17,465 nucleotides of DNA from Bacillota bacterium (GTDB taxonomy: Bacteria; Bacillota; Clostridia; Oscillospirales; Acutalibacteraceae): positions 1 through 17,465 of the forward strand of contig JAEWWM010000048.1 in NCBI GenBank assembly GCA_023458915.1. Direction: 5' to 3'. Positions 1 to 6,672 of the stretch are shown one piece after another; the stretch's first letter is position 1; each line of letters opens with the position of its first letter. The translations under genes and the position numbers were made by a program. The notes below the pieces were generated by a model. It was given only the letters and a program-made list of their open reading frames with translations. It was not told the origin of the DNA and did not search any database.

Positions 1-128
1 GCAACAAGAATTGCTACCCCAGCACCTATTAAAATTTTCTTTAATGTGGATGAACTTATACTCAAGCCTCCTGCAACTTGCTCTAAAGCTTCTTCTGAAA
101 TTGCCCCATTCTTCATTTCTTCTGTCAT
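1..128 (-). CDS. Double-glycine-leader small peptide, copy B (3' part beyond window)
   Basis: Partial gene, cut by the left window edge; 42 codons are visible. The protein starts MTEEMKNGAISEEALEQVAGG and continues into a hydrophobic glycine-rich stretch. The ATG at 128 is preceded by AAGGAG with about 9 nt spacing. The visible part differs from copy A (220-540) only at Thr2/Ala2; the other two base differences are silent. The EEALEQVAGG ending is the double-glycine leader pattern recognised by C39-peptidase ABC exporters in bacteriocin, Nif11-like and quorum peptides. No promoter is evident in the 91 nt between the copies, so co-transcription with copy A is likely. The C-terminal half cannot be seen. 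The leader type is well supported; the function of the mature peptide is unknown. Confidence 0.75.
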   Translation of the reverse strand, partial: MTEEMKNGAISEEALEQVAGGLSISSSTLKKILIGAGVAILV

Positions 129-135
129 TTTAAAC
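1..135. repeat. Tandem duplication unit, left copy
   Basis: This stretch matches 413-547 with only three mismatches in 135 nt (positions 108, 111 and 125), and the first 107 nt are identical. It probably continues beyond the left edge. The unit covers the leader and membrane-helix part of the peptide gene. Identity breaks just upstream of the start codon at the ribosome binding site. Confidence 0.9.
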
Positions 136-219
136 AACTCCTTTTTAAAAATATAAAATTTTTATCTATGAACTCTTGTTTTCTCTCCGCTTATGGTGGA
201 AGAAAAACATAAAAATATT

Positions 220-540
220 TTATTCATCCGGATATTCAATATTAGGATCATAAAATATAGTACCATCATAATCAACTTCAACATTAGAAGTAAAATATTT
301 AGGATTACGGGGATCAACTGCTTCTACTTCTACATCTGCTTCTACCGGTCTTTTCCCTTTTTTACTAAACCAACCTTTTTTATATCCTACGCCCATCGTG
401 GTAGCACCACCGGCAACAAGAATTGCTACCCCAGCACCTATTAAAATTTTCTTTAATGTGGATGAACTTATACTCAAGCCTCCTGCAACTTGCTCTAAAG
501 CTTCTTCTGAAATTGCCCCGTTTTTCATTTCTTCTGCCAT
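220..540 (-). CDS. Double-glycine-leader small membrane peptide, copy A
   Basis: A 106-residue protein in three parts. Residues 1-21 are a leader ending EEALEQVAGG, with expected cleavage after Gly21. Residues 30-52 are a very hydrophobic glycine-rich helix beginning KKILIGAGVAILVAGG, followed by a basic patch (KKGWFSKKGKR). Residues 66-106 are an acidic tail rich in D/E/Y/P. There is no cysteine, which argues against a lanthipeptide or sactipeptide core. An ATG nine bases upstream (549) is possible, but it abuts the AGAGAG ribosome binding site, whereas the start at 540 has about 9 nt spacing, as in copy B. The leader fits export by a C39-peptidase ABC transporter (established for this leader type). 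The helix plus charged tail suggests a secreted or membrane-inserted peptide (inference). No exporter or modifying enzyme is adjacent on the right; the left flank is not visible. Confidence 0.75.
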   Translation of the reverse strand: MAEEMKNGAISEEALEQVAGGLSISSSTLKKILIGAGVAILVAGGATTMGVGYKKGWFSKKGKRPVEADVEVEAVDPRNPKYFTSNVEVDYDGTIFYDPNIEYPDE

Positions 541-547
541 TTTAAAC
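413..547. repeat. Tandem duplication unit, right copy
   Basis: Partner of 1-135 at an offset of 412 bases. High identity that includes silent positions points to a recent duplication or gene conversion of peptide genes. Confidence 0.9.
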
Positions 548-592
548 ATCTCTCTTTTTAAAAAATATTAATATTTAACAAAATACATATAA

Positions 593-621
593 ATTATATG
601 CGTATATGTATACGATGTCAA
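593..621 (-). promoter_or_regulatory. Perfect-consensus sigma-A promoter of the peptide genes with palindrome in the spacer
   Basis: On the minus strand, TTGACA (616-621) and TATAAT (593-598) are separated by exactly 17 bases. The spacer holds CGTATA-CA-TATACG (601-614), an inverted repeat with 2-nt centre. The predicted transcript starts near 586 and reaches the ATG at 540. A consensus promoter with an operator-like palindrome between its boxes suggests high expression held off by a repressor (inference); no regulator gene is visible nearby. Confidence 0.8.
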
Positions 622-642
622 TAAAAAAATTGAATTTCTAAA

Positions 643-3303
643 TTATTTTTTCTTTAATTTATAAATATAAACCCCTTTTGAAGAAATGTATTTTTCAAGC
701 TCGGAGATTAAAAGCGGGGAAAACGCCAAAATCCATACTATTAGCCATTGAATCGGATTTAACGGTTGAGTTTTGAAAAATTTTGTAAAAGTGGGAATCG
801 TTACTGTTACTACCTGAAGAATTATGCAGAAAGCAACTGAGTATATAAGTTTTAAATTGCTGAAAAATCCCGTTACAAAAAGCGATTTTCGGCTTTCAAC
901 ATTAAACGCGTGCAAAAGCTGACTAAGTCCTAGTGTTACAAACGCCATGGTCCTGCCTATAACCGGATTCGTGAAATTTACATCAAAAAATGCTCTGCCA
1001 ATGGTATATGAAAGAAGGCCAATAGTCGCTATAAAACATCCCTCAACGACAATGTTATATCCAAGACCATCTGCAAAGAGGCTTTTTTGCGGGCTAAGTG
1101 GTGGACGTTTCATTATATTTCTATCAACTGGCTCCATCCCAAGCGCGAGAGCCGGGAATGAATCGGTAACCAAATTTATCCACAGAAGATGAATCGCAAG
1201 AAGCGGAGGGGGAATTCTCATTAAAAAACCCAAAAGTACGACCATAACTTCACCGATATTGGTTGAAATTAAAAAATGGACAGTTTTTTTGATATTTTCA
1301 AACATTCCCCTACCTTGTTTAACAGCCTCAATTATCGTTGCAAAGTTATCATCCGCCATTATTATGTCAGACGCAGATTTAGCGGCATCTGTTCCAGATT
1401 TACCCATAGCGCAGCCGATATTTGCCGCTTTTAATGCAGGAGCGTCATTAACGCCGTCACCTGTCATCGCAACTATGTCTCCGTTTGCTTGAAACGCTTT
1501 TACAATTCTCACTTTATGCTCCGGCGATACCCTTGCAAAAACTGAGTAGAATTTAATATTTTTTTCAAGTTCTTTGTCGCTTAGCTCATTAAGCTCTGCT
1601 CCGGTTATCGCTTTCGAATTTTTTGTAAGTATCCCTAAATCTTTTGCAATTGCTTTAGCGGTTTCAAGATGATCTCCAGTTATCATAACAGGCTTTATTC
1701 CAGCATTTTTACACTCTTCCACGGCACGTTTCGCTTCGGGGCGCGCAGGATCCATAATCCCCACAAGACCGTAAAACACAAGATTGTTTTCTGCAAAATT
1801 TTTTTCAGGTTCTAAATTTTCATCTTTATAAGCGATGGCTAAAACTCGAAGAGCCTTTGATGCCATATCACTACTATTTTTTTCTATTTGCCTGATTATT
1901 TCGTCGTGCATTGGCTGAATACCACTTTGAGTTTGGTAATGAGTGCATATTTTCAGGATTATTTCCGGCGCACCTTTTGTTATTATCTTATATTTGTTTA
2001 CTTCTAATTTATGAACAGTTGTCATGAGTTTTCTCTGTGAATCGAAAGGGATTTCAAGAATTCTTTTAAATTTATTTTCGAGGTCTTTTTTCTTTAAACC
2101 ACAGTTCACAGCGGCGAGCAACAAAGCGTTTTCTGTAGGTTCGCCTTGAGCGGTTATATTACTCTGATTCCTTGATACAGCCGAATTGTTACAAAGCGCA
2201 CCGAGCGTTAAAAGTTCTTTCCCGAAATTTCCTTTTAGGTCTTCTTTTTTATTCGCGCTTCTGATTTCTGTAACAGTCATTTTGTTAAGGGTTAAGGTCC
2301 CGGTTTTGTCGGAACATATCACGCTTGCGTGTCCTAAAGTTTCAATGGCGGGAAGCGTTCTGACTATTGTGTTTTGCTTCGCCATGCGCCTAACGCCATT
2401 TGCAAGAACTATGGTTACGACCGCAGGCAGCCCTTCGGGTATGGCGGCAACCGCCAAGCTTATTGAAATCATAAGCATTTCGAGAAAATTTATATTTTGC
2501 AAAATTCCCATTATGAAAACGGCAATGCTCACGATGATTATGCATATTCCTATTATTTTTCCGGCTTTTGAAAGCCTTGCTTGCAGCGGAGTTTCGGAAA
2601 TTTCGTTTTTATTTATAAGCGCCGCAACTTTGCCCATTTCTGTGTTCATTCCAGTTGCAACAACCGCAGCTTTCGTGTGCCCACGGTTTATAACTCCCCC
2701 GGAAAAAAGCATATTTTTTCGGTCAGCAACTGGAGTATTAGCATCAAATGTTTTATCCTCGCTTTTTTCTACCGCAAACGATTCGCCTGTAAGCGCCGAC
2801 TCTTCCACTGCTAAATTTGAAGATTCTATTATTCTAGCATCAGCACATACAAGGTCGCCTGCTCCAAGCGCCAAAATATCCCCAGGGACAACATCTTCCG
2901 AAGGAATTCGTTGCTGTTTGTTATTTCTAATTACTTTGGTAAGTGGAGTTGCAAGGCGTTTCAGCGACTCGATTTCTTTTTCTGCCCGATTTTCTTGCAA
3001 AACACCTATAACGGCGTTTATGATGATTATTCCTAAAATTATTATTGTATCGATATAGTCAGATTCATGACTCAAAAACGAAGTTATGAAAGAAATCCCT
3101 GCAGCGGTTATTAACGTTATAACCATAAAATCAGAAAACTGGCTTGAAAGCTTTTTTAAAAAACTTTTGCTCTTTTCTTCTTTTAAAGCGTTTTTGCCAC
3201 ATTTTATTTTACGACTTTTTGCTTCTGCCGTAGAAAGGCCTTTTTCAACATCGGTATTTAATTTATCCAATATTTTTTTGCGCGACATTGCTTGCCACTG
3301 CAT
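643..3303 (-). CDS. Type II cation-transporting P-type ATPase (Ca2+-ATPase type)
   Basis: An 886-residue membrane pump that couples ATP hydrolysis to cation export. Visible motifs in order: an N-terminal cation-ATPase domain (start to about 70, with GLSTAEA), TGES of the actuator loop (172-175), PEGLP in TM4 (289-293), SDKTGTLT with phosphorylated Asp332, KGAPE of the nucleotide domain (about 443), TGDH (about 542), TGDGVNDAP (about 614) and INLVTDSFPALALGMEP in TM6. PEGLP and NLVTD are typical of SERCA/PMR1-like bacterial Ca2+-ATPases, so Ca2+ is the likely substrate, though specificity is not proven. The frame stays open upstream to 3420, but the ATG at 3303 has GGAG eight bases before it and the upstream residues look non-coding. 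The gene is complete. It is divergent from the AMMECR1 fusion and lies upstream of the peptide genes, which have their own promoter. Confidence 0.93.
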   Translation of the reverse strand: MQWQAMSRKKILDKLNTDVEKGLSTAEAKSRKIKCGKNALKEEKSKSFLKKLSSQFSDFMVITLITAAGISFITSFLSHESDYIDTIIILGIIIINAVIGVLQENRAEKEIESLKRLATPLTKVIRNNKQQRIPSEDVVPGDILALGAGDLVCADARIIESSNLAVEESALTGESFAVEKSEDKTFDANTPVADRKNMLFSGGVINRGHTKAAVVATGMNTEMGKVAALINKNEISETPLQARLSKAGKIIGICIIIVSIAVFIMGILQNINFLEMLMISISLAVAAIPEGLPAVVTIVLANGVRRMAKQNTIVRTLPAIETLGHASVICSDKTGTLTLNKMTVTEIRSANKKEDLKGNFGKELLTLGALCNNSAVSRNQSNITAQGEPTENALLLAAVNCGLKKKDLENKFKRILEIPFDSQRKLMTTVHKLEVNKYKIITKGAPEIILKICTHYQTQSGIQPMHDEIIRQIEKNSSDMASKALRVLAIAYKDENLEPEKNFAENNLVFYGLVGIMDPARPEAKRAVEECKNAGIKPVMITGDHLETAKAIAKDLGILTKNSKAITGAELNELSDKELEKNIKFYSVFARVSPEHKVRIVKAFQANGDIVAMTGDGVNDAPALKAANIGCAMGKSGTDAAKSASDIIMADDNFATIIEAVKQGRGMFENIKKTVHFLISTNIGEVMVVLLGFLMRIPPPLLAIHLLWINLVTDSFPALALGMEPVDRNIMKRPPLSPQKSLFADGLGYNIVVEGCFIATIGLLSYTIGRAFFDVNFTNPVIGRTMAFVTLGLSQLLHAFNVESRKSLFVTGFFSNLKLIYSVAFCIILQVVTVTIPTFTKFFKTQPLNPIQWLIVWILAFSPLLISELEKYISSKGVYIYKLKKK

Positions 3304-3453
3304 TAAATCAACTCCAACGGCTGCTATTTTTTGACCACTTTGCTTTTTATAGTGCTTGTTTTTAGGCTTTTTATAATATATATTCGAAATAGGACATATA
3401 TTACCTGGAAATGCTAACATTAATACGCATAAACTTCTGTTTTTTTAAAGTAG

Positions 3454-3459
3454 TATAAT
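3454..3459 (+). promoter_or_regulatory. Candidate -10 box for the AMMECR1-fusion gene
   Basis: TATAAT stands about 40 bases before the ATG at 3502, but no good -35 box is seen 16-18 bases upstream. It is a candidate only. It lies in the divergent interval 3304-3501, which otherwise shows AT-rich sequence and no gene. Confidence 0.35.
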
Positions 3460-3501
3460 TTTAAAAAAGTAAAAACTTAAAAAAGGGTGGCGATTGATTT
3501 T

Positions 3502-4827
3502 ATGTTAAAAGGTTACTTAGTCCCGCATCCACCACTTATTGTCAAGGGAATCGGAAATGGAAGTGAAATTCCAAAAACACGTGCCGCTTACCAAAAAATC
3601 GCTGAGGAAATTAAAAAAGAAAATCCTGAAACTGTGATAATCATTTCTCCTCACAGCCAAATTTATACGGATTATTTTCACGTATCCCCTGGGAAATTTG
3701 CTAGCGGAGATTTTGGTAATTTTAATGCTCCTGATATAAAATTTTCAGTTGAATACGATGAAAAATTAGCTGATTTAATTGGGGGAATTGCGACTGAAAG
3801 CGGTATTCCGGCAGGCGGAAACGGAGAAATAAATTCTAATTTAGATCATGGGACAATGGTTCCGCTCTATTTTCTTGAATCTAAAAAAATAGTCCGAATT
3901 TCAATATCCGGAATGTCTTTTGTTAGTCACTATAAGTTCGGAATGTGCATAAAACAGGCTATTGATAGACTTAACCGAAAAGCAGTGATAATAGCAAGCG
4001 GAGATATGTCCCATAAACTTAAAACTGATGGGCCTTACGGACTTGCAAAAGAGGGTGCTGTTCACGATGAATTTGTAAAAACTTGTTTAGAAAAATCTGA
4101 TTTTAAAAAATTGATGAATATCTCTCCTGAAATTGCTGAAAAAGCGGCAGAATGCGGGCTACGGAGCATCATGGTTTTAATCGGAGTTATGGATAAAATA
4201 AATTTAAAAAGCGAAATTTTGAATTATGAAGCACCATATGGAGTGGGTTATCTAACAGCGTCTTTTATCGGAAATGGCGAAACTAAAAGTCTTTTAACTC
4301 AAATTACAAGTAACCAAAAAGACATGTTTGTTCAGTTAGCAAAAGAAAATGTTGAAAATTTTATAAAAACAGGTAAACAAATTCATTTGCCAAGTGACTT
4401 ACCAAATGAAATGGTCCGGAGCAGAGCCGGGGTGTTTGTTTCAATAAAAAAGAACGGGCAGCTTCGAGGATGCATAGGGACAATTACGCCAACCTGCGAA
4501 AACATTGCAAATGAAATTTTGCAAAATTCAATAAGTGCAGCGATTCACGACCCAAGGTTTAGACCGATTACCCCTGATGAATTGGATAACTTAACTTACA
4601 GTGTTGATGTTTTGTTCCCGCCTGAACCGATTAAAGATAAATCTGAGCTTAATGTACTCAAATATGGCGTTATTGTCTCTTGCGGCAATAGAAGCGGACT
4701 ACTTTTGCCTAACCTTAAAGATGTTAAAACTGTCGATGAACAAATTTCAATTGCGCTTCAAAAAGGTAATATTTCTCCTGACGAGCCTTATACCATGAAA
4801 CGCTTTGAGGTTGTACGCCATAAGTAA
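3502..4827 (+). CDS. AmmeMemoRadiSam system protein A: LigB/Memo-like domain fused to AMMECR1 domain
   Basis: 441 residues with two domains. Residues 1 to about 262 resemble the class III extradiol dioxygenase/Memo fold, with candidate metal ligands His9 (VPHPP), His51 (SPHS), Asp115-His116 (LDHG) and Asp168/His171 (GDMSH). Residues about 275-441 are an AMMECR1 domain with the hallmark LRGCIGT at 321-327 and HDPRF at 349-353. This fusion is known in clostridia as AmmeMemoRadiSam system protein A; its biochemical role is not established. The third partner, a radical SAM enzyme, is not adjacent; instead a different radical SAM system (SCIFF) follows. ATG 3502 is preferred over GTG 3487 because AGGGTGG (3484-3490) is then a usable ribosome binding site and the protein starts at the conserved MLKGYLVPHPP. 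Confidence 0.9.
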   Translation: MLKGYLVPHPPLIVKGIGNGSEIPKTRAAYQKIAEEIKKENPETVIIISPHSQIYTDYFHVSPGKFASGDFGNFNAPDIKFSVEYDEKLADLIGGIATESGIPAGGNGEINSNLDHGTMVPLYFLESKKIVRISISGMSFVSHYKFGMCIKQAIDRLNRKAVIIASGDMSHKLKTDGPYGLAKEGAVHDEFVKTCLEKSDFKKLMNISPEIAEKAAECGLRSIMVLIGVMDKINLKSEILNYEAPYGVGYLTASFIGNGETKSLLTQITSNQKDMFVQLAKENVENFIKTGKQIHLPSDLPNEMVRSRAGVFVSIKKNGQLRGCIGTITPTCENIANEILQNSISAAIHDPRFRPITPDELDNLTYSVDVLFPPEPIKDKSELNVLKYGVIVSCGNRSGLLLPNLKDVKTVDEQISIALQKGNISPDEPYTMKRFEVVRHK

Positions 4828-4903
4828 AAAAGCTTTGTTTTATGAAAAAATCTACAGCGCCACTAAATTATTATTTTAGAGTATTTTTAAAAAAGCTTAT
4901 TTG

Positions 4904-4912
4904 TGGTAATAT
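4904..4912 (+). promoter_or_regulatory. Candidate extended -10 promoter of the SCIFF operon
   Basis: TGGTAATAT is an extended -10 element (TG-N-TAATAT), 36 bases before the SCIFF start codon. The -35 region (TTTTTA at 17-nt spacing) is poor. The preceding interval from 4828 contains a weak AT-only hairpin (CTAAA/TTTAG) followed by a short T-run, which might end the upstream transcript. Confidence 0.45.
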
Positions 4913-4948
4913 AAAAATGTAAACTTAAAAATAAGATAGGGGAACAAA

Positions 4949-5089
4949 ATGAAACACATAAAAATTATTAATAAATTAGACCTCAAAAAAAGCATAACTA
5001 CAGGCGGATGCAGCGAATGCCAGGCTTCTTGCCAGACGGCTTCAAAAGTTGACAATACCGTTAGCAACCAAAAATGTGAAAAGAAATAA
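4949..5089 (+). CDS. scfA: SCIFF ribosomal peptide precursor, four-cysteine variant
   Basis: A 46-codon gene. The protein starts MKHIKIINKLDLKKSITTGG, then C21-SE-C24-QAS-C28, and ends with C43-EKK. Length, the MKHIK start, the TTGGC motif and the position directly upstream of a radical SAM/SPASM maturase identify it as the SCIFF (six cysteines in forty-five residues) precursor found in nearly all Clostridia. It has only four cysteines: against the usual pattern, positions 32 and 36 are Ser and Asn, while Thr37 and Cys43 are kept. AGGGGA lies about 6 nt before the ATG. The peptide would be modified by the maturase encoded next. The function of mature SCIFF is unknown in general. Identification is confident from pattern memory; no alignment was run. 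Confidence 0.92.
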   Translation: MKHIKIINKLDLKKSITTGGCSECQASCQTASKVDNTVSNQKCEKK

Positions 5090-5090
5090 A

Positions 5091-6449
5091 ATGATACATA
5101 AATACAAATTTCATAATGTAAGCTTCGTTATTGATACCAATAGCGGAGCGGTTCATACTGTGGATGACATTGCTTATGATATTCTCGAGTTTTTAAGTGG
5201 CAATTTTTTCGATTACACTGAAAATTACATTGTAAAAAAACTTGAAAAAAAATATAACACAAATGATATTCGCGAAGCTTATGGTGAAATCCTGAAGCTT
5301 TACGAAAATGGCAAGCTTTTTTCAAAGGATTGCTACGAAAATTTGGCAACTGAAGAAAAACTCAGTTCGCCAATAAAAGCAGTGTGTCTAAATGTTTCGC
5401 ATGATTGTAATTTAAGGTGCGAATATTGCTTTGCGTCCAGAGGGGATTTTGGTTGCATTCGCGAGCTTATGCCGCTTGAAACAGCGAAAAAAGCCGTCGA
5501 TTTTATAATTAAAAAATCGGGTGACATTAAAAATCTTGAAATGGATTTTTTTGGCGGGGAACCGCTAATGAATTTTGATGTTGTGAAAGAAACGGTAAAA
5601 TACGCACGAAGCTTAGAAAAAAAGCATAATAAAAATTTCAGATTTACAATTACAACAAACGGCTTATTACTCGATGATGATAAAATAAATTTTATAAATA
5701 AAGAAATGTACGATGTGGTTCTCTCGCTTGACGGGCGCAAAGAAATTCACGATAAATTTAGGCTAACAAAAACGGGTAAAGGCTCTTATAACGCAGTTTT
5801 ACCTAAATTTAAAAAGTTAGTTGAATCTCGCGGAGGCAAAAATTATTATGTTAGAGGCACATATACAAAAGAAAATTTAAATTTTTCAGAAGATGTTATG
5901 CATATACATAGTCTCGGATTTGACAATATCTCTATGGAACCAGTGCTCTGTGGGAGTAAATTTCATGCCACAATCGATGAAAACAATTTAAATGAGGCTT
6001 TAAATGAGCATAATAAACTTTGCGATAAGCTAATTGAATTAAAAAAAGAAGGCTCTAAAATTAATTTTTTTAATTTTAATATCGACCTTGATAATGGCCC
6101 GTGCATCATTAAAAGGCTCAAAGGCTGCGGCAGTGGCAACGATTATGTCGCCGTTACACCAAATGGGGATATTTTTGCTTGTCATCAGCTTGTAGGTGAA
6201 GATAAGTTTAAAATGGGAAATGTAAACAAAGGAACTTTTGATGAAAATCTCAAAAAACAGTTCTTGAAAACAAGTATTTATCACAAAAAAGAGTGCCGCG
6301 ATTGCTGGGTGCGATTTTATTGCAGCGGTGGATGTGCAGCTAAAAATCACGAGCATTGCGGCAATATAATGAAGCCGTTCGAGATTTCCTGCAAACTTCA
6401 GAAAAAAAAGATAGAATGCGCTATAGCACTGCAGTTTTATGGTAAATAA
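5091..6449 (+). CDS. scfB: SCIFF radical SAM/SPASM peptide maturase
   Basis: 452 residues. The N-terminal part (1 to about 95, starting MIHKYKFHNVSFVIDTNSG) resembles the peptide-recognition domain of SCIFF maturases. The radical SAM cluster motif is CX3CX2C at Cys106, Cys110 and Cys113 (DCNLRCEYCFA), followed by DFFGGEPLMNF. The C-terminal SPASM region carries several cysteines, including GCGSG, FACHQ, ECRDCW and FYCSGGC, for auxiliary Fe-S clusters. The family uses S-adenosylmethionine to form a Cys-to-alpha-carbon thioether in the SCIFF peptide (established for homologues). The frame is open back to 5049 inside the precursor gene, but ATG 5091, one base after the precursor stop, gives the conserved start MIHKYKF. 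Tight spacing indicates translation coupled with the precursor. The enzyme looks complete and intact. Confidence 0.93.
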   Translation: MIHKYKFHNVSFVIDTNSGAVHTVDDIAYDILEFLSGNFFDYTENYIVKKLEKKYNTNDIREAYGEILKLYENGKLFSKDCYENLATEEKLSSPIKAVCLNVSHDCNLRCEYCFASRGDFGCIRELMPLETAKKAVDFIIKKSGDIKNLEMDFFGGEPLMNFDVVKETVKYARSLEKKHNKNFRFTITTNGLLLDDDKINFINKEMYDVVLSLDGRKEIHDKFRLTKTGKGSYNAVLPKFKKLVESRGGKNYYVRGTYTKENLNFSEDVMHIHSLGFDNISMEPVLCGSKFHATIDENNLNEALNEHNKLCDKLIELKKEGSKINFFNFNIDLDNGPCIIKRLKGCGSGNDYVAVTPNGDIFACHQLVGEDKFKMGNVNKGTFDENLKKQFLKTSIYHKKECRDCWVRFYCSGGCAAKNHEHCGNIMKPFEISCKLQKKKIECAIALQFYGK

Positions 6450-6478
6450 TTGACTTATTACCGAAAATGTGCTCTAAT
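6450..6478 (+). promoter_or_regulatory. Promoter of the ABC-F leader
   Basis: TTGACT (6450-6455), a 17-nt spacer and TCTAAT (6473-6478) match the sigma-A consensus at five of six positions in each box. The -35 box starts at the base after the maturase stop codon, giving the ABC-F gene its own transcript with a start near 6485 and a leader of almost 190 nt. Confidence 0.75.
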
Positions 6479-6509
6479 ATATATAGATAAAAAATTTAGA
6501 GGTGAAAAA

Positions 6510-6530
6510 ATGCACAAATTTTCTTGCTAA
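6510..6530 (+). CDS. Leader peptide MHKFSC upstream of the ABC-F gene
   Basis: A six-codon ORF (MHKFSC, TAA stop) with a good ribosome binding site, AGAGGTG, 5 nt upstream. Its coding bases form the 5' arm of the long hairpin at 6511-6580, so translation would open that hairpin. Short leader ORFs in this position control other antibiotic-resistance ABC-F genes by drug-induced ribosome stalling (established for several family members). Here the role is inferred from the layout. Confidence 0.6.
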   Translation: MHKFSC

Positions 6531-6580
6531 TGTTTAAATCGTAGCCATTTTTTGGTTACTAAAAGCAAGAAGATTGTGCA
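6511..6580 (+). promoter_or_regulatory. Leader hairpin with alternative pairing (candidate attenuator of the ABC-F gene)
   Basis: Arms 6511-6528 and 6564-6580 form a 17-bp stem with one bulged A (6518) and one G-U pair; an inner GTAGCC/GGTTAC helix fits in the loop. The 3' arm segment GCAAGAAGA (6565-6573) is also a perfect 9-bp complement of TCTTCTTGC at 6634-6642, so two mutually exclusive folds exist. Between them TAAGCTT/AAGCTTA (6591-6611) can form a small stem with a T-run at 6618-6622, and GCAAAT/ATTTGC (6641-6655) sits next to the gene's ribosome binding site. This layout fits transcription or translation attenuation. Which fold is the off state is not resolved. Confidence 0.65.
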
Positions 6581-6672
6581 TTCCCCGCAGTAAGCTTATC
6601 AAAAAAGCTTATAGATATTTTTCAAACGCAAAGTCTTCTTGCAAATTTAATTTGCTCGGAGGCTGATTTTTT

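Noticed and set aside
1..547. CRISPR-like or transposon terminal repeat
   Set aside because: The repeat is a duplicated coding segment with two copies in the same orientation, not short spaced repeats or inverted ends.
2186..3058. Long plus-strand open frame of 290 codons
   Set aside because: It lies wholly antisense to the P-type ATPase, whose motifs are unmistakable; no ribosome binding site and low-complexity composition of a shadow frame.
3304..3420. N-terminal extension of the P-type ATPase frame to an ATG at 3420
   Set aside because: The extra 39 residues do not look like a P-type ATPase start, and the ATG at 3303 has GGAG at 8 nt and begins just before the conserved N-terminal domain.
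5049..5090. TTG start for the SCIFF maturase inside the precursor gene
   Set aside because: The fourteen extra residues overlap the precursor in another frame and are absent from the conserved maturase start MIHKYKF.
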